NCBI GenBank assembly: GCA_036245525.1 | Contig: BTPG01000003.1 | Location: 156,393,091-156,457,090, forward strand | Source of the DNA: Semisulcospira habei | Lineage: Eukaryota > Mollusca > Gastropoda > Semisulcospiridae | Direction of reading: 5' to 3' | DNA: 64,000 nucleotides | Shown: piece by piece, positions 23,840 through 35,800 of the stretch | Layout: each line of letters begins with the position of its first letter | How positions within the stretch are numbered: position 1 is the first letter of the stretch | The notes under the pieces: generated by a model | What the model was told of the DNA's origin: nothing | Databases searched by the model: none | Seen by the model: the letters and a program-made list of their open reading frames with translations, nothing else | Position numbers and translations under genes: made by a program

Positions 23840-26800
23840 GGTTCATGAAGATCTGTCAGTTGCAGTTGTACTGGTCTGACTTGGACACTGACTGTTTCCA
23901 GGCAAAATGAACACTAGAGGGGACAGAAATGAAAAGTGAAGTGTTGTGTGGGTGACGGTCAACTGCATAAGATAAACATTGGGCTGTTGGCACCAGTTTG
24001 ATGAGTTTTGTGACTTCACCCTGCGGTCAGGGGGTATCGGATTTCCCTGAAATTTCAGGGACTCGGGTGGCGTTGGAGCTAAGACTGTAGTGGGTGAGAA
24101 AGTTCAGAAAGAACGCGTGGGCACACGCTTTCGCAAAGTTGACGTTAGTGCCGAAGTTTTCAGAGTTTTTTGCCATGGCCAATTCCCATCCCTGAACCCT
24201 AGCGGCAACAGTTTTACTACATCATACCGTTTGTCGTGAGATCACTCTGTGTACTAGAATTGCATTTTTCATATTGATCCTTTCCTTTGTTATGTGTGCA
24301 GGTCTGTGATTTTGGATCTTAAATGTTACAGCTTCAAGCAGTAGTATCCAAAATAACATATGCATACTGTGTACTGAGCCATGCCAAGAGTTATGAATAG
24401 TATTGTTTGTTTTGTGAAACATCAAATAAGTGTCTTTTTTTTTTCCTATTGCAGACCAACTTGTTGGTCAGGTGGCTGAGCATCTTCAGAAGAGAAGTGT
24501 CCGCTACACAGCTCTTTACACAGCAGAATCATCTGAGGTATCTACTGATTGTGTGTATAATAATGGCAGAAGTGGATCAGAAACACTCAGTAGATTCAGC
24601 CAAAAGGCCCCATCTAAACGAGGCATAATTATATTCCTGTCAGCCACAGGGGTTTATGAGGGAGTGGCCTTGTTACATCCCTAGATTTAGCGTTAATGTG
24701 TGGGTGGCAGTCTTCAGTCAATGAGACTGATTCCACTTTTTCCAAATCCCAGAAAGCTGAATTTCAGCTTTTTGTTTTGACTGAACGGTCTGCAAGAGGC
24801 GTAAATTCTCATGAGCTCCTGTGTCCGCAGGGGCTCATGAGAATTCATGGCTTTTGCTGGCTATGGATTATGGGACATAGTAAGTCCATGGACCGATTTC
24901 AGTTTTTCACACCGGCACCCATGCTAATGTATGGCTGTTATAAGGGTGCTTGTGATGGTGGTCAGAGCAGTCGAGTCAGATGTGGTACCAGTATATTGCT
25001 TGACGTCCTCTGTGTCAAGGGTGACAACCCTCTGTCATTAACTTGAGTCGGATAAAGGAATAACTCTCATTGTGTACATATTGTGTGAGGGATGGTGGTC
25101 TGTTGCTGCCATCTTGTGTTTCACTTTAGCACTTAATTGTTACAGTCTTGAGAATAGGGGTGGTTTAGTTAGGTTGTAGAGCTTCAGACTGTGGATCTAA
25201 GGTCGTGAGTTTGAACCCCTGTGGGGTAAACATTTTTACAGATCTGATTGTATGGCCTGTCTTTGAATTCACCTTTGTGGTGGCATGGTTACTTAAGCCC
25301 AAAGTGTTCATCTTTTCTTTTTTTGTTATTTCAACTTCAAGCCTTCTACATTGTCCTACTGGCTTCACAACATAATTATGTACCCATTATTCAAGTTCTG
25401 ACAATCATAAATTTTTACTTGCAGACATGTTTTTGGCTCATGTGCAATAACAAAAGTGAGTCTATGTACCTGGCCAAAGGTCCTTCTGGCCGTGTCCCTG
25501 ATCAACTTTAACGTTAGCATTTTCTGGGAGACGATTCAAGACACAGCAAACTTGGCCACAGAATACTTTCTTTCAAGACCTTTGTAAACATATCATTTTC
25601 AGTGACCTCTCTCAGAGGTCATGGTCACATGGTGTCAAATATAACCGTATTTTCACACACACAATTTAAAATTTCATACTCGATTTTGGTACAGAGATAC
25701 TTGATGGTAAGACCTTCCTATGCATACTAGTTTGGTTAACCACTCTCAAAGATCAAAGGTCGCAAGAGGTTAAAAAAAAGTGTGAAAACGTATAAATTTT
25801 GAGAAAACCTTAATTTGGCAGGCACAAAGGCCAACTCTTTACTTACTCTTTGCTGATTTCAGTGACCTGTCAGAAAGGTCAGATCAGTTAATGTGGATTG
25901 GTCATCCATGTGAGCCATAAGGACTTTGATGCTCTTGTTTATTCTTCTACAGAGCCAAGGTCTGGAGAGCCACGTTGGCCGACGTCTCATGGAAGACGTG
26001 CCAGATGTGGATGACAACGGGGTGTTCCTCAACATTTCATACTCCAATGGGTCCCTCTTCATGTACATAACACACATCTCCTTTTGCATGTATACGGCAT
26101 ACAACCCAGATACACCTCCAACGGTGTGCGATGTCACTTTCACAGCTAAGGACTTATCGAAGGTCAACTTTACCGGTAGCAAAGCTGAATTCGGAGCTAA
26201 CAACACTCTCCTGTAAGTACACTCAAAAGCGACCATAAATGTTGTGCAATGAGATTTATAGGCTGTTTATTACTCCCGTGTGCTTGCGGCCACTAGTACT
26301 GCATAAAACCACAAGGGGAGTAACGCAGTACGTATGGATTGAAGGATGTGGATGTTTTAAGAATCGTCATATACTAAGTCTTATGCGTACAAATAAGGCT
26401 TGGTATATGGTGATTCCAAAAATGTTGCATCTCTTTTGATTGTCAGTGTATGTCATGCTTGTTAGGGTCCCTAACCGACATCATGAAATTCAGATTCAAG
26501 ATTCAAAAACTTTATTGTCTAGATAAAAAGATTTTATATGGAAATTTTCCTTTGCAGCACTGGTGTAAGATAATTGAATAAAACAAGGAATCAAGTGACA
26601 TAAATAATGATAATAATAATACTTATGCAACAAAAATACAAACATCACAATATCAAACATACACACACACCCTATCGGCATACACACACGCTAAAAGAAG
26701 TGGGGGGGAGGGGGGGGGATTAAAACAAGGGGAGGAAATGGTATGGTGGGTTAGGCTTAAGCTGAATGAAGGGATGAAGAGGAGAATGGGCCATCATCAC

Positions 26801-29800
26801 AGTTGTTTTGAGTTTAGGATACTGATGGCGGTGGGAATGAAGGAGCGCTTATACACGCTATGTTTTGCCAAATGTGATGGTTAAATGAAGTGTCCATATC
26901 ATGATGCATGTGAACCTTGAGTGTTGATGTGTTTGCTGTTCCTATTATATTCTCAAAATCATTACTGATGACATTACTACCTGGAAGCTTCGCTTAGCAT
27001 ATCAATTTTAGCCAAAAAGAACTTACTGTGATACTCTCTAAGGGAGGCAACCACTGGTGTGCCATTACCAGGGCACTCCCGAGTGGCCTTCCGTACTACC
27101 GTATCCGGTGGCGCACTCACCCTTTCCAGCCAGTATCTTCGCTTAGCTGAGTCAGACCGGTCGTGTGCACTTGTACACTTGTGCTCTGATGGTAGTTGGT
27201 GAACTCTTCTTACGTGGACTTACTGTGAAAAGAAGAAAAAAAAGAAGAAGAAAAGGAAAGAAGGAGGTTTCTTCATTGTGTGGTGCTTGGTGCAGGGGTT
27301 ATTGGTGTTTGGACTTTGGACATGGCAAGGTAAAGCTTCGGTTACTATAAGCCTCAGCGGGCGTTTCTGTTTTTACCGGTTCGCATTTTGGGCCTTGTTG
27401 TACGCGACCGACCAGGAATTTGGACCCTCCAAGGAGGTTTTGAGCGCTCGTAATGGCCTATGTTACAGTGCTCAGGTGAGGACCTGCACAAAGTTTGGCA
27501 ATTTCCAGTGGCCGAGTGATGTACACGATGTCTGCCTTCCCTGCTTGCGCTGTTCCTCCAGTCGACCTTGCATTCGTTGCACGGCGTGGAAGGAGGACCA
27601 GTGGTTGCAGCTATGGGCGTTCTACTGCAGAGAGAGACCTGCACACAAGCTGATATCGACCACAGCCGTTGAAATGAAGCAGAGGAATGCTAATTCGGAC
27701 ATCGTGTGCTTGTCGGTGCAAAAGAGGGTACTGCTGCCCCCTCCGGTGCCTAATATTGAGCTGTGACGTCCCCAGTGGGTGTTGGAGACTACAGGCAGCG
27801 GACGAGACTCGCCATCTCGCATAGCACCGAGAGCTCAGAGCCATAATTCCGCAAGATTTTCGCCTGTCCGTGGTCCGCCACCTAATGTCAAACAGGCAGT
27901 GAGAGCTTAGTCCCCCAGCATGGAATTGGGTCTCGTACTGGCCCTCCTGGCAGGCAGAGAACTCAGACAGCAGTGGCTGGGGACCACTCCTCTGAGACAG
28001 TTGGACCTTCCGGCCTTAGGATGAACCAGGCCCGCACCTGCAAGGCAACGCTCAGAGGGGGATCGGAGAGAGAGTCGCTGACAAGACAGATGCTGGTAAT
28101 ATACACCCTCGTCTTGATAATAATGGAAATGGAAGGCGTTCAAAGGAGCAATCGAAGGAACGATCACGCAAGAAATGATCATGCAAGGAAACGACACGTG
28201 GAGGACACAGTTTACGTGGTAACGTATCATCTTCCCTTTCCTCTTCACCTGATCGGTGAACAAGTTCTAGCGTGTCAAGGCAGCGATCTTCGTCTCGACG
28301 TCGGGCTAATGAGACTACAGCTAGGAGCAGTAGATCATGGGATCAGTTTCGCAGGAACGACGCGGCAGCGGAGAGGCAGTTTCGACATCCTTGCAGAGAT
28401 TACTTGGGCGACAGCGCTTGGCTGGAGGATCCTTCCTTCAGACATCGACGCAGCTCGTACAGCCGAACCGCGGACTGCGGGTACCGTTTTCCTCCAGGAT
28501 CACCACGACGCACAGTGCGTCCGCCCACGGTGGCAGCTTCTTCTCAGCTCAAGGAGCAGGACGAGGAGGTATTCAGTCTACATCCAGACGACTTGGTGTC
28601 TGCGCTGGGAGAGGACGACGATCGACCGACCTCACCGGTGTGGTTTCTTGCTAGACTAATTTTAGCCCAAAAGTGTTGTGTACGAGTATGGCCGTGATGG
28701 CAGGTGAGGGGCGCCATAGGCTAGGCAGAAACCCGAGTAGCCTCCCTTCCAACCCAACCGCGCATGCGCCCAGCAGCTAGCTTACCAGTCAGTTTCTTAG
28801 CGGAACAGCGGCAAGCGGGGCAGGTGGGGGGGACCTTCGAGTAATACCATCGGTAAGTATTTTTCAAAAAAATGTATTTTAGAGAAAAATGCATTTGTTT
28901 CCTCAAAACACATTACCGATAATATTACTAATAGGAAGAATCCCGAAGAGGAGGCGGGTGCTGCTATAGCGCCCCTAACCCACGCCATCGAGACTAGTAG
29001 AGCCGCCCTCCCTAAGCAACCTCCTGCTAATTTTAGCAAAGATGCCTAGGGCGCCGGGAGGGAGCGTTGCGCCGCCACGATGTCCCCCACCAGCGAAAGG
29101 TTCTGGCGCTGGTTGGAAAGGTCCCTCAGGTAGAAGCGGGCGAAGGTAGTCTCCGGAGGATATCGTCTGGATGGAGATGTCTTTCTACCTGGGGACAGTG
29201 GGCGGAAAAGGCGGGTGCGGACCTCGCGCTGGGACCATATGGCGTTGAGGCGCGTCCCCTGGGTGGTGGATAGGGGGTCCCTCGCGAGAGGGGTGCACCG
29301 AATGAAATAAGGTGCCGTGAACCAACATGGTCTAAGGGAAGGTTACCCCGACAGAAAACCCCTCGTCCTCCTAGTAAGGGGGTTGGGCGTGGGGGTAGCT
29401 TCCCCACCCTACAAAAAAGGAAATAGCTACAAAAACGCCGACGAAAAGACAAACAGTAATTCCTTTCCTGGAGGAGGAAGGTTCTTCTACCAGAAGATTT
29501 AAACTCCTGGCGTAGAGACCTCCAAGCAGACATCAAGAGAATGGGAACCACCTGGAGTAAAATCGAAGGAGAAGCACAGGACAGGAGTCGCTGGAGGTCT
29601 CTCGTCGACGGCCTATACTCGGGTAGGGGTGACAGGCGTAAGTAAAGACCCCTGCGGAGCGGCTTGTTCCGTGGCAGGTGCACACGTAAAGCCGCACTGG
29701 GTCCTGTTGTCTGGACTCGGGGTGGAGCCTGGGTCACTCAAAGGCGGGTCTTGGCGAGAACGCCGGGTCGGGCAGCTCAAGGTTATGCAACCAGGCAGGG

Positions 29801-32800
29801 ACCACTCGGCGGGACTGTGGTGGCTGCTAGAGCTCAGGCTCGCGGGCTACACCGCGGTGTTGAAGGCTCTATAACCTCTTTTCCTTCTATAGCTTGGGCT
29901 CGCGGGCTCAGGCGCGGCGTTGAAGGTTCTACAACCTGGTAAGGGCCACTCGTCGGGTCTGTGGGGCTTACCGGCGTTAAATCCCTGTTTTCGAGACAGG
30001 GTCTTGACTCGAGGTTCCGCGACCAGGCAGGGGCCACTCGACAGGACTGTGGGGCTGCCGGCGCTAGAGCTCCGGCTCGTGGCCTAAGCCACGGTGTTGA
30101 AGGCTCTACAACCTCTTTCCTTTTCTTTCCCGCGGTGTTTTAGGTTCTGCGACCAGGCAGGGGCCACTCGACGGGACTGTGGGGCTGCCGGCGCTAGAGC
30201 TCCGGCTCGCGGCCTAAGCCGCGGCGTTGAAGGCTCTACAACCTCTTTCGTTTTCTTTTTGCGGCGCTCGAGGTACCTTCTTCTTCTTCTTTTCGTTCGC
30301 AGTGGGCTATACGGTCAGTCCAGCACCGGCGATGAATGACGTTTTCTCCAGGTCTTCTCGACTGCCGTAGAGTTTGGTCTGCAGTGGAGTTGGCGACGGC
30401 CACACTTCTTTTCTTTCATCGTCCAGTAGGGGGCATCTCTGGAGAATATGTTCCACTGTTTGGTCTTCCTGACCACAGGCGCAGGTTGGTGATGGCGCCA
30501 GCTTGAGCTTTCTGTTCATATGAGCGTTCAGTCTGTTGTGGCCGGTACGCAGTCTGATCAGGACGACTTGCTGCTCTCTGGTCATTGTGTGGTGGTCGTC
30601 TCTGTTTGTCCTTGGCCTCATCAATGCCTTGATGATTGTCTTTTGCTCACTATAGCTGACGCTGTTTTCTTGTTGATCTTTTGTGGCTCCTTCTTTCCCC
30701 AGCTCGTCGGCCCTTTCATTTCCTGGTACCCCACAGTGGGCTGGTATCCACTGGAGAACAACTCTTCTGGTTTGTCTGACCTTCTGCAAAGCTCTGGTCA
30801 GCTGGGGGAGTTTGTCGTTCTCGAGGGCCTGAAGGACTGAAAGGGCATCGGAGAAGAAGACAACTTGATAGCATGGGTCTGTAGAATTCTGAACCATGGA
30901 GGTGGCCTGCATAAGTGCTTTGGTTTCTGCTTTGTAGTTTGTGCAGTGTTTGCCGGTGGCTACACTGCACGTATGTCCCCCTGGGAACTGGATCAGGATG
31001 CCAGCACCTCCATTGGAAACAGCATTTGTTGCTGATCCATCAGTGTAGATGTGGATCCATGCCTCCTTTGGGTACTGTTCGTCGATCAGGGCTAGGGTGA
31101 GTGCCCGTCGAACGGTGTCATCCTGACTGTCTCCTGAGGCAGCATGTGGGACACTGGTGCAGATCTGGATGTCTGGTTTGTCCACTGCCAAAGGGTTTTC
31201 CACTTCTTTTGTGATCAGAGGTAGAGTGCTCTGTGGAAGGACTTCCCTGTACTGTCGAAAGTCGCATGCTCTCATGGACAAAGCTGCTTCTTTTGAGCCA
31301 GTTCTTGGTGAAGTTGCTTAGTCTGTGCTTCATGGGGTGGTCAGGCAAGCACCTGAGCTTCTCCGCCTGTACCATGGTTTTGGCTTCTCTCCTCTGGCTG
31401 AGAGTTTGGATTGTGGTCAGCTTCTCCATTTCCTTGATTGGTGTGGATTTCATTGCACCAGTGGTGAGTCGAAGAGCCTGGTTTTGCACTCGGTCGAGGG
31501 TCTGCAGGTTCGTCTTGGCTGAGGTTGACCACGCTGTGGAGCCGTACTCGAGGTGGGGCCTGACTGTTCCCTGGTATACTGTCTTCAGTATCTTCTCGTT
31601 CGCTCCGCAGGTGGTGCCTGCCAGTTTCCTGAGTATGGCCAGCTTGCGCCGGGCCTTCCCCTCTGCCTGTGCAATGTGTTTTTTCCAGGTCTGACGTCAG
31701 TCGAAGGTGACACCAAGGTAGGTAGCTTCTTCATCCTCTCTCAGAGGGGTTCCACCAAGCTTGATGGTTCCGGCTTTCTGCTTTGGGGACAATGTGAAGA
31801 GGGTGGTGGAGGATTTCTCCTTGTTGACGGAGATGCACCAGTCTTCTGCCCATGCGTTCAGCTTATCTGCCGCTAGCTGCATTCTGTAGGTGGCAGTACT
31901 TGCATGCTCCTTGCACCAGATCACAAGGTCGTCTGCGTATAGGGCAGCTTTGATTCCCTTGGGCATCTCAGACACCAGATCGTCGATGAAGAGAAGGAAG
32001 AGGGTAGGTGAGAGGACTCCGCCTTGCGGGACGCCATGACGAAGGAGGAATTTCTTGCTTTTGGTCTGGTCGACGCTGACTCTTGCCCTGCGGTTGAAGA
32101 GGTAGGAGCGTATCCACTGGAACATGTTACTGGACAAGCCTTTTCTCAGCAGTTTGACAAGCAGCCCATCTTTCCAGACCTTGTCAAAAGCCTTCTGAAG
32201 ATCAATCCAGGTTACAAAGACCAGCTTCTGCTCCTGGAAGGCATCTTCAACTTCCTGCGCCAAGTAAGTGACCTGGTCTTCGGTGCTGCGGAACTGTCGG
32301 AAGCCAGCTTGTTCAGGGGCGAGGAGGTTCCTGGATTCCAGGTAACACCTGAGGCGCTCGTTCACAATTCTCTCCAAGGTCTTCACAACACAGCTGGTGA
32401 GGCTGATTGGGCGATAGCTGGTGGCCTTCTTTGGATCCTTCCCTTTCTTTAGAATGGGGATCATGATCGCTTCTCGCCAGAGTTGTGGTAGCGATCCTTC
32501 TTGCCAGCTCCTGTTGAAGACCTCAAGTAGCTTGTTTTCTGCTGCACTACCAAGGTGGGTTAGCATCTCGTTGGTGATGCCATCTGGACCAGGAGACTTC
32601 TTCGCCTTCATCTTTTGGAGAGCTATATGAAGCTCTTTGTGTGTAAGTGGTTGATTCATGGCGTCTGCTGTTGCTTGTTTGGCAGATCTCTCTCTTTGCT
32701 CTCTTCTTGCTTCTCTCTGCTTTTTGGGGCTAATATGGAGATTGCTTTCAGCTGCATAGCTTTCAGCAAATTGGTTGGCAGCATGCTTTCCTGTTAGTAT

Positions 32801-35800
32801 CTTCCCATTTTCCTCTAAGGTGATGTTTCCTTTGCTCGTGTTCTCATCGTTAACTGCTTGGTCAGTTTCCAGAGCTTTCTGCCATCCTTCTCAAGGTTCA
32901 AGGAGCTTGTTTTCTCTTGCCAGCTCCTGCGTCTTGCCTGTAGCTTCTTCTTGAGAAATTTGGCTTTGGCTTCCTGGAGGCGGATGTTGTTTGCCTGTGA
33001 TGGGTTAACTTCTACTTCCCTTCTGGCATCTGCTAGATCATCATCCAGTTCCTGCAGTTCATTGCTCCAGTAGGGTTTATAGTCTTTTCTAGCACCTCTG
33101 GGTATGGAGGTACCAGGCAGGGGCCACTCGACGGGACTGTGGGGCTGCCGGCGCTAGATCTCCGGCTCGCGGCCTAAGCCGCGGCGTTGAAGGCTCTACA
33201 ACCTGGTAAGGGCCACTCGTCGGGTCTGTGGGGCTTACCGGTGTTGTACCTCATGTCAGTGCTGCGTGAGCCGCTCGCTGACCCTGGAAGCAGACGCGAG
33301 GCCAGAAGAAGCAGGTCGTCCGCGTCTTGTCTGGTAGCATCGCCAACTGTATTGGTAAGAAGCGGTCAGAGTTGAGCCAAGTAAGGACCAAAGGCAGGTC
33401 CCACCGTGGCACCCGGGAGTGAAGGACGGGCACAGCTTTACCATAGCTGACACTTAGTTCGCTTCAGGCTGCCAGAGAGATAAGGCGTAGCAAGGTCACA
33501 TTTCACTCTCGCGCGCTCATTCTATTTATATCGCACTTGCGACTGTGTGGTACACGGCGTGTCCGGCGCTCTGCCGCTATAACAACTACCTACACGTTTG
33601 TATTCATAACACATCTCGGCCTAAAGTGACTGTTGTGAAAGCGACATCATTCAAAAGTTGAAATTCTCACCTACACACTCATACCAAACATGACAACATT
33701 ACGACTTACACTTGTGTAGCAGATTATGGTGAAAATAAAGGGAACGAGAATTTGTTGATGTACGATGTCGGTGTTTGTTGTGAAATTGACAAAGTTCCCA
33801 CAGCCATAACACGAAGACGCTACTTTTCCCAACGATACACACTTGCATTCATAAGGGTCAGCATGCCTACAGTAAGTATCACTTACCGGATTTTGGTTTC
33901 ATTTCGGGGTTGCTTAGCATCGTGCGTGGGGTGGGAAGTCACTGCAGTGGAGCCGAGACGAGGCTCAGGAGGTCGGTGGTCCACGACTTGGTCCAGCAGA
34001 CCGGGGCTGCGAGGAACAGGATCGCATTGCACCCTCTGATCTTAAACAGGACTATGAAACAGCATCGTTGGCGCGTAGGCGACCAGGCCGTCCCAGGGAT
34101 GGAGAGAGCGTCGACTGTCCCGGCAAGTGAGTCTGATATCGGTGAGACGAAGCGGGGAAGCTGTCGATTCCACCTTGGCACGATCATGGGGATGTGTCCG
34201 CTGCGCAGATCACCCAACGAATTCTGGACTGCCCGTCCACTCTGCGGAGAAGCTGGCCGCGACAGGCGATGGAGTCGGCCGGAAAAGCAGACGACACTGG
34301 AAGGCTCTTGCTCGAAGGCCACGTCAGGAACTTCGCACCAACAGAGTCCGTGGGAGTGGAGGAAGTACAGGGAGAGGAAGCGTGCCTCGCCTTGCTTCTG
34401 AAGGAGTAGACCACCGTAGCGCTGTCGGAGGGAACAAGAGGCTCCTGGCATCAGGAACGTGACACCCATGGCTGGACAAGGAAGTCCGGAGGCCATCCGC
34501 CAGAGGCAGGGTAGGATCTCGGTAGCCGGGGAGCGGTCCCGGTGGCGAGGCTTGCGTCGACACGAGGGACATCCTGGGAAGAGGGGAGCTGAAGGGAACT
34601 CTTGATGCGCCCCAGTCTGGATCCGCCCCGAGAAGACGTTGAGGGCGTAGCAATGGTTGCACCCTAACCTGAGACTCGGGGGTCACCTGTCGAGGGTCGC
34701 CCGGGAGAAGCAGGAGCCGCTGAGGCGGGGCCAGAAGAGACTTCCGAGGGGAAGAAGGTCCGCTGTGGTGCTCAGCAATCTCCGCAGCCGAAGTCCCATC
34801 TGGCGGAGTACACCTGCACTAAGGTCAACCGCCGCGCTGGCTTCGCCCAATGCTACATTCGCCGCTACGGAATGGTTTCTTGCTAGACTAATTTTAGCCC
34901 AAAATTGTTGTGTACGAGTATGGCCATGATGGCAGGTGAGGAGCGCCATAGGCTAGGCAGAAACCCGAGTAGCCTCCCTTCCAACACAACCGCGCATGCA
35001 CCCAGCCACGAGTCTTGCGTTCGACCACAACGGTGCGGTCAAGGACATTGTGGCAGCCGTGGGCTGGCGTGCGGAGACTACCTTCGCCCACTTCTACCTG
35101 AGGGACCTCTCCAACCAGCGCCAGAACCTTTCGCTGGTGGGGGACATCGTGGCGGCACAACACTCCCTCCCGGCGCCCTATGTATCTTTGCTAAAATTAG
35201 CGGGAGGTTGCTTAGGGAGGGTGGCTCTAGTAGTCTTGATAGCGTGGGTTAGGGGCGTTACAGCGGCACCTGCCTCCTCTTTGGGATTCTTCCTATTAGT
35301 AATGCCATCGGTAATGTGTTTGAGGAAACAAATGCATTTTTTCAGCTTCTGGTCCTCCCGCCGATTTCTGTTGGGTCTCCAGTCAGCGGGAGGCTAGCAC
35401 AGTACAGCAGCGTGTGGTGGCAGCTGTTCTCGGACAACCCTTGGATTCTGTTGACTGTCTCCGAGGGACTTTGGATTTCCTTCCAGTCTCCCTCTCCGTT
35501 GAGACACTCTCTGCTTTGGATGCGAATACCGGAAGAAGTGGACAAGGCTTCTGCCTTACAAGGCGAGGTTGTGGCCCTGCTACAGAAGGAAGCCACGGAG
35601 GTGGCTTTGCAGCCCGACTCCCCGGGATTCTACAGTCGACTCTTTTTTTGTGCCCAAGCCTGGAGGGAAGTGGAGGCCGATTATAGACCTTTCGGCCCAA
35701 AACAAGTTTATTTTGGCCCCACACTTCAGGATGGAGACAGCCAGAGCATTGCGGGCAGCTGTGGACCACAGGACTTCGCTGTGCGTCTGGACCTGGTGGA

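Larger units (their letters stand above)
28640..35345 (-). mobile_element. Second DIRS-like element (B), rearranged, inside element A
   Basis: About 130 bp starting GGTTTCTTGCTAGACTAATT are repeated directly at 28640 and 34872. The segment at 28870-29165 is the reverse complement of 35055-35340 and encodes the C-terminal end of a tyrosine recombinase (GWRAETTFAHFYLRDLSNQR) with the terminal GCCATCGGTAATGTGTTTG. More recombinase sequence lies on the minus strand at 33251-33433 (VPRWDLPLVLTWLNSDRF), and a fragment WTKSWTTDLLSLVSAPLQ lies near 33945. Element B is thus largely on the minus strand, with a duplicated, inverted end on the right. A tandem-repeat array and a LINE break it. Confidence 0.6.

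Noticed and set aside
25157..25235. Functional tRNA gene.
   Set aside because: A- and B-box-like motifs are present but I could not pair an acceptor stem or define an anticodon arm; a SINE head is more likely.
33939..34929. Several overlapping open frames as separate genes.
   Set aside because: Both strands are open because of high GC; the only recognisable piece is the DIRS linker fragment WTKSWTTDLLSLVSAPLQ on the minus strand, so this is decayed element B sequence.
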